Positions 17,399-24,923 of a stretch of DNA of 64,000 bases are shown here, one piece after another (position 1 is the stretch's first letter; each line of letters begins with the position of its first letter). The notes under the pieces are model-generated. The model did not search any database and was not told the origin of the DNA. It worked only from the letters and a program-made list of their open reading frames with translations. The translations under genes were made by a program, and so were the position numbers. This DNA comes from Comamonadaceae bacterium. Lineage in GTDB: Bacteria; Pseudomonadota; Gammaproteobacteria; Burkholderiales; Burkholderiaceae_C. The DNA is taken from contig CANGNS010000001.1 in assembly GCA_947455465.1 (NCBI GenBank), positions 124,001 to 188,000 of the forward strand, read 5' to 3'.

Positions 17399-17490
17399 AT
17401 TCAAATCTTCGTCATTGTCAAAATCGGGGCTCAAAGAGGGGCCATCTGCCGCGCCGCGAAGGGGCAGATGGCGTGCGATGGGAAATCGAA

Positions 17491-17817
17491 TTACCTGCCC
17501 ACCGCCAGCAAAGGCTTTGGGGCGGTGTCGAGCACTTGTTTTCGCTCCTCGCGGATCGCGCAGCGGCGCAAATAGCGCATGCTGGTGACCCGCAAAAAGG
17601 ATGCAAAGTTGGGCACCTCGCCCCGGTGCGCCAATATCTCGTCGTGGAATTGCGAAATCAGCGCATTGGTGGTGCAGCCCTCTTCTTCGGCCATTTCGGC
17701 GAGTATGTCCCACACCATGTTTTCCAAGCGCAGGCTAGTCAGCACATTTCGGATGCGTACCGTTCTGGACCGTTGTTCATACTGAATGGGATCAGCTTTA
17801 ACGAAATATTCACACAT
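17491..17817 (-). CDS. Ribbon-helix-helix domain protein
   Basis: A 108-residue protein with a ribbon-helix-helix (Arc/MetJ-like) region: the strand RIRNVLTSLRLENMVWDILAEMA followed by a helix-turn segment (EEEGCTTNALISQFHDE). Such proteins bind DNA as dimers, but many short members of this type have no known target. ATG 17817 is preferred because AGGAG lies seven bases upstream. It sits 29 bp after the GMC oxidoreductase gene and may be part of that operon, possibly as its regulator. Confidence 0.75.
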   Translation of the reverse strand: MCEYFVKADPIQYEQRSRTVRIRNVLTSLRLENMVWDILAEMAEEEGCTTNALISQFHDEILAHRGEVPNFASFLRVTSMRYLRRCAIREERKQVLDTAPKPLLAVGR

Positions 17818-17846
17818 AAAGAGCTCCTGAATTCGCAATATCCACT

Positions 17847-19415
17847 TTAGATAGCCCGCTCTGTCATTTGCTGGGCGATGTAATCCGCCTGGCGAATAGC
17901 CAGGGTAACAATCGTCAGCGTCGGGTTTTCGGCGCCGCCGGTCGTAAATTGGCTGCCGTCACTGATAAACAGGTTGGGTATATCGTGCGTTTGGCCCCAC
18001 TTATTGACCACGCCATCTTGCGGGCGCGCGCTCATGCGGCTGGTCCCCATATTATGCGTAGACGGATAAGGTGGCGTGCGGTAGGTCTTGATGGCACCCG
18101 CCGCGTGGTACACGCGCTCGCCCTGGGTAAAGGCGTGGTTACGCATGGCGATGTCATTTTCATGGTCGTCAAAGTGCACATTGGGAACGTAATTGCCCCA
18201 TTGGTCTTTGACGTTGGTGTTGAGCGTCACGCGGTTGGTTTCACGCGGCATATCTTCGCCCACCAGCCACATGCCAGCCAAATTGGTGTAATGGTCCATC
18301 CACCAGGCAAAGTCTGCGCCCCAGCCGCCCGGGTTTAGAAACGCGGCCATAAATGGCACGCCCAGGCTCAGGGTTTCCATTTCATAACCACCGACAAATC
18401 CACGGCGGGGGTTATGTCCGGCCTCGTCGCGAATAATGCCGGCCATGGTCGTGCCGCGGTACATATGCACCGGGTCTTTGAATGCCGCATACACCGAGCC
18501 CGTCATGTGGCGCATGTAATTGCGTCCCACTTGGCCGGAAGAATTGGCCAAACCGTCCTTGAACATATTGGAGGCCGACAACAGCAGCAGGCGTGGCGTC
18601 TCGATGGAGTTACCGGCGACGCACACGATGCGGGCTTTTTGGCGTTGCTCTTTGCCGTCTTTGTCGAAGTAGACCACACCCGTCACGCGGCCGGCGGCGT
18701 TGTGCTCGATGCGGGTAACGTGCGACTGGGGACGGATTTCAAAATTACCGGTCGCTTGGGCTTTGGGAATTTCGGTGTACAGGGTAGACCATTTGGCGCC
18801 GCTCTTGCAGCCCTGGAAACAAAAGCCCAACTGCATACAACGACCACGTCCATCGCGCGGCTGGCTGTTAATCGCCATATTGCCGGTGTGCACTTCTTTG
18901 TAACCCAGCTTGGAAGCGCCAGCGTGCATGACCTTGAAGTTGTTATTGCCCGGAAGGCCTGGAATGCCGTTGGTGCGGGTCACGCCCATTTTGTTTTCTG
19001 CTTTGGCGTAGTAAGGCTCCAGGTCTTTGAGCGTGATGGGCCAGTCCAGCAAATTGGCGCCTTTGACGTCGCCGTAGACCGATTTCACGCGGAATTCATG
19101 CTCCTGAAAGCGCAGCGAGGCACCCGCCCAGTGCGTCGTCGTGCCACCCACGGTTTTGCAAATCCAGGCGGGTAGGCCAGCAAAGTCTTTGGCGACGCGC
19201 CAGGAACCCGAAGTGGTACGGGCATCAAGCCAGGCCAGCTGGGAAAATGATTTCCACTCGTCATTGATGAAGGATGCGCTTGACTGGGTAGCGCCGGCTT
19301 CCAGCACCACGACTTTGATGCCTTTTTGGCAAAGCTCGTTGGCCAGCGTTCCGCCGCCAGCACCTGAACCAATCACTACGACGACAGAGTCATCAGAAAA
19401 ATCGAATTTGGACAT
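17847..19415 (-). CDS. GMC family FAD-dependent oxidoreductase
   Basis: A 522-residue flavoprotein resembling the large subunit of periplasmic gluconate/sorbitol-type dehydrogenases. The FAD-binding GSGAGGGTLANEL (about 16-29) with VVLEAGA, the GMC signature AGASLRF near residue 100, and the C-terminal HNMGTSRM and GGAENPTLT motifs carrying the catalytic His/Asn region are present. It has no signal peptide and would be exported by riding with the Tat-signal partner encoded just upstream. The oxidised alcohol or sugar is unknown. Confidence 0.88.
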   Translation of the reverse strand: MSKFDFSDDSVVVVIGSGAGGGTLANELCQKGIKVVVLEAGATQSSASFINDEWKSFSQLAWLDARTTSGSWRVAKDFAGLPAWICKTVGGTTTHWAGASLRFQEHEFRVKSVYGDVKGANLLDWPITLKDLEPYYAKAENKMGVTRTNGIPGLPGNNNFKVMHAGASKLGYKEVHTGNMAINSQPRDGRGRCMQLGFCFQGCKSGAKWSTLYTEIPKAQATGNFEIRPQSHVTRIEHNAAGRVTGVVYFDKDGKEQRQKARIVCVAGNSIETPRLLLLSASNMFKDGLANSSGQVGRNYMRHMTGSVYAAFKDPVHMYRGTTMAGIIRDEAGHNPRRGFVGGYEMETLSLGVPFMAAFLNPGGWGADFAWWMDHYTNLAGMWLVGEDMPRETNRVTLNTNVKDQWGNYVPNVHFDDHENDIAMRNHAFTQGERVYHAAGAIKTYRTPPYPSTHNMGTSRMSARPQDGVVNKWGQTHDIPNLFISDGSQFTTGGAENPTLTIVTLAIRQADYIAQQMTERAI

Positions 19416-19443
19416 GTTTGAACTCCTGTAACTTGATAGTGGA

Positions 19444-20073
19444 TTAACCCAGGTAAGGCGCGGGGCTGGCTTCTTTGGAAGGCTCAGGCAGCCACTTCAG
19501 GTCCTGGAATCCGCGGGTGATGTAGCCGCCCTTCTCCCATGCCGAGCCGGGGTAGCCAAATACGGCAAACGCCATGTCGTTGTCATAGAGCGAGGTGATG
19601 CACTGGCCGCGCACCGTGGCAAAAAAGGCGGTGCCTTCCATGCCCAGAACGATTTCATCGCGTTTTTTGGCGCTGGCTTTGGCAAAGTCACCACCAGCCG
19701 AGCTATTGAGCCAAGCAATTCCGTCTTGCAGCATCTTGGCGGCGCCCGCGTCGCCGCTGGCTTTGGCATCGAGGTCTTTGGCCAGCAGCGCGTAGACTGC
19801 ATCGGGCAATTTTTTGTGGGGGAACAAGGTGCGTCCCATAACCATCAAGGTCTTGCCTTCTGCGGTGGAGAGTTTTTTCAGCTCCAGCGCCCACGCGCTG
19901 GACGGGGCCAATCCAGCCAGCAAAGTGCCCGAGGCAAGCGAGCCAAATAACAGGCCCGAGCCTTTTAAAAATTCTCGGCGAGCCAAGGGCAGGTTCACTT
20001 TACGGACCACGCCGCTGTCCTCTTCGCAGCCCGCGACTTCGGGACTTTCATTTGCAATGGAAATTACGCGCAT
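19444..20073 (-). CDS. Gluconate 2-dehydrogenase subunit 3 family protein
   Basis: A 209-residue partner subunit with a twin-arginine signal (ARREFLKGSGLLFG at about 31-44, Ala-rich cleavage region near 60). Small subunits of this family carry the large GMC flavoprotein through the Tat system and shape the complex. The flavoprotein gene follows 28 bp later. The third, multi-heme cytochrome subunit of classical gluconate dehydrogenases is not next to it. Confidence 0.87.
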   Translation of the reverse strand: MRVISIANESPEVAGCEEDSGVVRKVNLPLARREFLKGSGLLFGSLASGTLLAGLAPSSAWALELKKLSTAEGKTLMVMGRTLFPHKKLPDAVYALLAKDLDAKASGDAGAAKMLQDGIAWLNSSAGGDFAKASAKKRDEIVLGMEGTAFFATVRGQCITSLYDNDMAFAVFGYPGSAWEKGGYITRGFQDLKWLPEPSKEASPAPYLG

Positions 20074-20216
20074 TTCTATCTCCTGGGTGTTAAGTGCCGA
20101 AGCACGGTTGTCGATTCGCTGGCGAAGTATCCGGCTGCTCGGGGTGCCGTGGGTGTTATCGGGCTACCTACAGGGATTACCCTGATCGAACCTCAGTCGG
20201 TGCAGTAGCACTGAAC

Positions 20217-20228
20217 TCTGAATTCAGA
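20217..20228. promoter_or_regulatory. 12-bp palindrome in divergent control region
   Basis: TCTGAATTCAGA is a perfect palindrome in the 276-bp AT-rich gap between the divergent GMC operon and the GntR gene, 144 bp from the former and 122 bp from the latter. It is a candidate operator for the adjacent regulator. Confidence 0.4.
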
Positions 20229-20248
20229 ATGCAAATATAATATTGCCG

Positions 20249-20267
20249 ATTAAAACTGCGTTTTAAT
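20249..20267. promoter_or_regulatory. Inverted repeat upstream of GntR gene
   Basis: ATTAAAAC-TGC-GTTTTAAT has perfect 8-bp arms around a 3-bp spacer, about 83 bp before the GntR start. GntR-family dimers bind such short-spaced inverted repeats, so autoregulation is plausible. Confidence 0.4.
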
Positions 20268-20349
20268 TAGGGTTATTGGCTCGTGGCTTACGCGAAATTG
20301 ACAAAACACCCCATGAGCAGCCGGTGGCGCACAGAAGTTAACGATCTTT

Positions 20350-21027
20350 ATGAAAATATTAAATACCCAGCCCAGCCTGGTGGAGCAGGTTCACAGCGCC
20401 ATACTCTCCGAAATCGCTTCCGGTAATATTCCATCGGGCACACATATCGTTCAGGAAAAAATTGCGCGCACTTTAGGCGTTTCTCGTCAACCGGTACAAC
20501 ACGCCCTTACATTGCTACGTAACCAAGGGGTGTTACACGATGCTGCGGGACGTGGATTGTTTGTGGCACCGCTAAATTTGGACCACGTCCGCCAAATGTA
20601 TGAGTTGCGGGCCGTTATTGAGGGGCTTGCGTTTCGTAATGCAGCTCAAAACAATGCGGCGCAAGCCAGGCTTCGCGGTCCGGCGCTGGTAAAAGCGGGA
20701 AAAAAAGCCTCCGCCAGTGGCGCCAAATCAGCCATGATTTCAGCGGATATGGCGTTTCACCATTTTATTTATTCCTTGTCAGGCAATCCCCTGCTAGGGG
20801 CAGCCATGGAAACGCATTTCGTTTATGCGCAACGCGTCATGGGCGAAGTGATCCAACATGAAGATAAGCACCGGGATATTTGGGACCAACATCAGGAGAT
20901 GCTGGACTGCGTTGCCTCAGGCAAGGCTGGCACAGCCGAACGTTTGGCAAAAAAGCACATCTTAGAAGCTGCCGATTTCATGATCGATCGACTACGCGCT
21001 GAGCGAGGTCAGGCCGCTATTTGCTGA
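20350..21027 (+). CDS. GntR family regulator, FCD type
   Basis: A 225-residue repressor-type protein. Residues about 8-75 are the GntR winged helix (HSAILSEIASGNIPSGTHIVQEKIARTLGVSRQPVQHALTLL pattern) and residues about 80-215 the all-helical FCD ligand-binding domain, with the metal/ligand residues typified by MYELRAVIEGLAFRNA, the HHFIYSLSGNP segment and the final DHH-like HxxxLDC part (WDQHQEMLDC). FCD regulators usually sense carboxylates or sugar acids. It could govern the GMC operon on its left or the peptidase cluster on its right; the two palindromes in its promoter fit the former and autoregulation. Confidence 0.87.
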   Translation: MKILNTQPSLVEQVHSAILSEIASGNIPSGTHIVQEKIARTLGVSRQPVQHALTLLRNQGVLHDAAGRGLFVAPLNLDHVRQMYELRAVIEGLAFRNAAQNNAAQARLRGPALVKAGKKASASGAKSAMISADMAFHHFIYSLSGNPLLGAAMETHFVYAQRVMGEVIQHEDKHRDIWDQHQEMLDCVASGKAGTAERLAKKHILEAADFMIDRLRAERGQAAIC

Positions 21028-23044
21028 ATCTTGCGCACCACCCGAAAAACTCTTGATACCAAAGTCTGGAGTTTTGAGGCTTCAATATCCAGTGGTTTTC
21101 GTCGGGGAAAAATACGAGTCGCGAGGGGATATTTCTGGCGCGCAGTGTGTTGTAGTAGGCCAGACCCTGATAGTAAGGGACGCGGTAATCTAATTCACCA
21201 TGCATAACCAGCGTGGGCGTCGAGAATTTATGCGCATAATGGTGTGGAGATTGTCTGAGTACGCGCAGCTCATCTTCCCAATGAAATGCGCCCAACTCAT
21301 GACCGAACCAAAAATAGCCATCCGAGCCCATCATAGAGACCCAGTCATAGCAGCCAGCGTGGCATACATAGGCCGCATATCGGGTCTTGGGTAAATTCCC
21401 ATTCATATAGGCGACCATATATCCGCCATAGCTACCGCCGGTTGCGACCATTCGGCTTTTGTCAATACGTTCAGCAGCGAGCATATAGTCAGTACCTGCC
21501 TCGATGTCTGCCAATTCGCGGCGCCCCCAATCGCCATTAATGGATGATAAGTACTGCTGACCGAAACCACTTGAACCATGGTAATTAACCGCGCAAACGA
21601 CATAGCCTTGGGCTGCAAATAGCTGCATATTCCAGCGCCAATGCCAGGTATCGTTCCAGCAAGTATGGGGGCCACCATGAATGACCTGCATCAGTGGCCA
21701 CCTTTTGGTGCGACTCTGTGTGTATCCCTTAGGCTTGAGAACCCACATTTGTACCGACTCATTGTCGAAGCCTTTGATTTGAACTGACTCGGGCTGGCAA
21801 ATATGCAATCGTCGAAGAAGAGCATCATTCAACTTCTCAATTTGAACCTCACGCTGCGTGGCAATATCTAGGGTCAGTACCGTCGCCGGACGCTGCATGC
21901 TGGACCGCGTAAATGCTAAGGTCTTGCCGTCCTTACTGAGCAAAATGTCGCTGGCTACCCCGCCATACCCAGGGGCACGCGATATTTCCGTAGGAGTTTC
22001 ATCCTTTAAGGCCAATCGCCAAATAGGTTGGGCAAGCCCGCACTCAGCGGAAAAATACACCGCGTCATTGCTTGGCGCCCACACGACGGGGCCATTGACA
22101 CTACGATCCCACTTGCCACTCCACTCATCCAACGATTCAGTAGTCACTTCCAGCAGCCACAAGCGATTTTGTTCGTTATGCTGCATACCAAAGTTAGTAC
22201 CCAGTAAAGCAATATGCTGCCCATCGGGCGAGTAACGCGGGCGATCAAAAGCACAGCGGAGGTGTTTCTTGGCCCGTTTAGTTATGCTGCGACTCGTACG
22301 AGTCATTAGATCCATGGCGACAATGTCAGTGCAAGAATAATCGCGCGGATCAGGATTGAAATCAAAGGTAAAGACAATCTGAGTTCCGTCGGGACTGATA
22401 TCAAATTGAGACGCATTAGGCTCTTGCGGAGGCAAATGGTATGGTGATCCGGCAAATAGGTCTTGGTATAGCCCAGTTCGAATATCTACAATGTGAATGT
22501 GCGGTTTGCGGCCCCGCGCAAACCAATGGTCCCAATAACGGTAGTGGTTGTTTTCAACAACCATAGCCTTGACCTTATCTTCTTTATCCTGCTTGAGTCG
22601 TTTCTCTTGCGCCGCTGGCTTGCGTAGTTCAGGCCAGACCCAAGAAACGCAGGCAATACGCTTGCTGTCCGGGAACCAACGTAAAGCACCGACACCCGTC
22701 GCTAGATACCCGACTCTCGTCGCTTCGCCACCGTCGACGGCTATCAAATATAGTTGACCTGACTCGTCAACAGAATCTACTTGTGTACGCTTGGATATAA
22801 AGGCGATCCACTTTCCGTCCGGCGACCACTGGGGATCACTATCATGAGTACCCTTGGTAAGTTGCTTTTTCTTTTGCCCATCACGAGAAAACAAAAATAA
22901 TTGGGTGGTGCTATTGTTTTTTTCCAGAGTGAAGCTAGTCACCGTCGCGCAAATCCATTGACCATCAGGAGAAATACTTCCCGCAGATATTCTCTTGAAC
23001 GCCCAAAGGTCTTCTATCGTCATCGTACGTAACAAAGAATGCAT
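21017..23044 (-). CDS. S9 family oligopeptidase
   Basis: A 675-residue prolyl oligopeptidase-type enzyme. The N-terminal two thirds form a beta-propeller with repeated SPDG strands (residues about 24, 74, 217, 272), limiting access to short peptides. The C-terminal alpha/beta hydrolase domain has the triad Ser538 (GGSYGGYM), Asp619 (GELDYRV) and His651 (ENHWI), with HGGPH forming the oxyanion region. There is no signal peptide, so it should act in the cytoplasm. It follows the M14 carboxypeptidase gene by 36 bp, and its stop overlaps convergent gntR by 11 bp. An alternative start is the ATG at codon 8. Confidence 0.92.
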   Translation of the reverse strand: MHSLLRTMTIEDLWAFKRISAGSISPDGQWICATVTSFTLEKNNSTTQLFLFSRDGQKKKQLTKGTHDSDPQWSPDGKWIAFISKRTQVDSVDESGQLYLIAVDGGEATRVGYLATGVGALRWFPDSKRIACVSWVWPELRKPAAQEKRLKQDKEDKVKAMVVENNHYRYWDHWFARGRKPHIHIVDIRTGLYQDLFAGSPYHLPPQEPNASQFDISPDGTQIVFTFDFNPDPRDYSCTDIVAMDLMTRTSRSITKRAKKHLRCAFDRPRYSPDGQHIALLGTNFGMQHNEQNRLWLLEVTTESLDEWSGKWDRSVNGPVVWAPSNDAVYFSAECGLAQPIWRLALKDETPTEISRAPGYGGVASDILLSKDGKTLAFTRSSMQRPATVLTLDIATQREVQIEKLNDALLRRLHICQPESVQIKGFDNESVQMWVLKPKGYTQSRTKRWPLMQVIHGGPHTCWNDTWHWRWNMQLFAAQGYVVCAVNYHGSSGFGQQYLSSINGDWGRRELADIEAGTDYMLAAERIDKSRMVATGGSYGGYMVAYMNGNLPKTRYAAYVCHAGCYDWVSMMGSDGYFWFGHELGAFHWEDELRVLRQSPHHYAHKFSTPTLVMHGELDYRVPYYQGLAYYNTLRARNIPSRLVFFPDENHWILKPQNSRLWYQEFFGWCARFSK

Positions 23045-23080
23045 AGTTTCTCCGCTGAAAAACCCAATTAAGGTTTGTGT

Positions 23081-24784
23081 TTAGTTCAGTATTAATTTTG
23101 CAGACACATGACCAGCACGTGCTGCATGCGCCTGCAAAACAATGGTGCAACCTTTGGGCGCATGAATAATCCACTCTGCAGAGGCACGATCTGCGGTAAG
23201 CGTCTTACTTGGAAAAAACGCTTGTAACGAATTCGTCGCGGCATGACCTTCGAGTTGAGGGCCTTCAATTCGCTGAGCGCCCATCAGAAGTCGTGCATGG
23301 TCGGGCAATTCAATCTCAAAAATACAGGCGCGGGCCACTTTCCTTTCAAGCGCCCGTTTCGTAACATAACTGGGAAGATAACCGCTATTGGCTGCCGCCA
23401 TTCGAATTCTCCATTGGTCCGCACCCATTGATTCAGCCGTCGCACTGAGCAATTCAAGTTTAGGTAAAGTCAGTGCAATACTTGTTAACCAACCGGGAAA
23501 ACGCGCAGCTTCCCGCTCCCGCAAATGTGCAGGAGGGTTGCGCCAATAATTAAGGCGATCCCATCCACCAATTTCGACGCCACCTAACTGGGGATGATCA
23601 AAAGCGTACCAGTCGACATGGGCTTTTCCGTCGCAGTGCATGTCGCTCCAAGCCAAAAGTTTCTGGTCGTCACTTGGAGAGTGCTCACGGTACCAATCTA
23701 CCCAGTCATACTTTTCAATACCCGCCTCTTTATTGGGAGCCCATATTTCAACGGTCCAAAACAAAGCCCCCAAGTGTTCATAGAGCCAGTCTTGCGTGCC
23801 CGTAATGACTTCCTTGGGGTGGTATTTGAAATCATGGAAGGTACTGATCGTCGGATAACCCGTCATTTTGCTGCCAATGTCGGAGAGCCTTTGGTACATC
23901 CATAAATCTTCCGGCGTCATGTCTTCGTCGCTTTGGGTACTCATGGGGCGAAGAATCACACCTGAGTGCGTGTGGAAACTTACGGCCGCGCCGATATTGG
24001 GGTGCTTGGAAATGAATTCCACCATGGCGCGCACCTCAGGCTCACTGGTCGGGTAAGGGCCGGCGCCGACTTGCTCAAACTCCTGACGCCAATGTGCAGG
24101 AAAGTTTCGATTGAGATCCAAACCCTCTCGGTCGCGATTGGATTTGATGTTTACACCATCAAAATTTTGAATCCACCCCTCCGGTATCACTCGGTAGTAA
24201 ACCCCACCAAATTCCCCGGGCGAACGAGGCGTTAATAGTCGTGGTTCATCGGAATTAATCTTCCAACCTCCATGCGGATCCTGGATACGCATCATCAATA
24301 TTCGACCATCGCCGTCGATATCTTCGACGGTCAAGCCCTCTACATGGGGCTCGTCCCAAGGATACGCTCGTGTGGAGGATCTAATATGACGCGGCTTATC
24401 GGCAAGCGCAAGTTCGGCGCCGTCTGGATTTAAGCGCGGCACCATGTACACCACCCGCGTATCGAGAAGTTGGTTTATCGAAGCGTCTTTGTGATCGGTA
24501 CTGAGTAATTGATGAAGCCAATACAGACATGCAGTACTGGCCGTTAATTCGGCCGCATGTATGTTTCCATCGACCCAAAAAGCGGGCTTCTCGGTATCCG
24601 GACCACTCGACTTTCGAGTGATAACAAGCAGCCATATAGGCCGATTTTCATAACTACGGCCTAACTCCCGTATCTCAAGAATATCCGGTCTAGCCTTTTC
24701 GTATTCCTGCAGCAATGCGGTTAGCGCATCGTGCTTATAAAAGCGCGAAAAATCCGGATTTGGGAGTGGGTTTGCACTGACCAT
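23081..24784 (-). CDS. M14 family zinc carboxypeptidase
   Basis: A 567-residue metallopeptidase. Zinc ligands are His76 and Glu79 (GNIHAAE) and a His in SFHTHSG (271 or 273); the substrate-carboxylate region NRNFP at 225-229 and the catalytic Glu346 (WTVEIWAP) are present. An extra 190-residue C-terminal beta-rich part (residues 375-567) follows the catalytic domain. No signal peptide is visible. It releases C-terminal residues from peptides in characterised relatives. Located between the TonB receptor and the S9 peptidase gene on the same strand, it fits a peptide-degradation pathway. Confidence 0.9.
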   Translation of the reverse strand: MVSANPLPNPDFSRFYKHDALTALLQEYEKARPDILEIRELGRSYENRPIWLLVITRKSSGPDTEKPAFWVDGNIHAAELTASTACLYWLHQLLSTDHKDASINQLLDTRVVYMVPRLNPDGAELALADKPRHIRSSTRAYPWDEPHVEGLTVEDIDGDGRILMMRIQDPHGGWKINSDEPRLLTPRSPGEFGGVYYRVIPEGWIQNFDGVNIKSNRDREGLDLNRNFPAHWRQEFEQVGAGPYPTSEPEVRAMVEFISKHPNIGAAVSFHTHSGVILRPMSTQSDEDMTPEDLWMYQRLSDIGSKMTGYPTISTFHDFKYHPKEVITGTQDWLYEHLGALFWTVEIWAPNKEAGIEKYDWVDWYREHSPSDDQKLLAWSDMHCDGKAHVDWYAFDHPQLGGVEIGGWDRLNYWRNPPAHLREREAARFPGWLTSIALTLPKLELLSATAESMGADQWRIRMAAANSGYLPSYVTKRALERKVARACIFEIELPDHARLLMGAQRIEGPQLEGHAATNSLQAFFPSKTLTADRASAEWIIHAPKGCTIVLQAHAARAGHVSAKLILN

Positions 24785-24856
24785 AGTGGGAGAAGTTGAA
24801 ATTTGAACCGGTCGAATGGTCCAAGGGTTGATACATTCAATAAGCGCCTCACCAAA

Positions 24857-24886
24857 AAAAGCAACCCGCTAATGCGGGTTGCTTTT
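24857..24886 (-). terminator. Rho-independent terminator after TonB receptor
   Basis: A perfect stem (AAAAGCAACCCGC paired with GCGGGTTGCTTTT) closes a TAAT loop and, read on the minus strand, is followed by a run of T. It lies 38 bp after the receptor stop and before the M14 gene, so the peptidase genes need read-through or their own promoter. Confidence 0.85.
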
Positions 24887-24923
24887 GTGGAAAGAAACTG
24901 AAGAATCCTAGATTTAGGAAACC

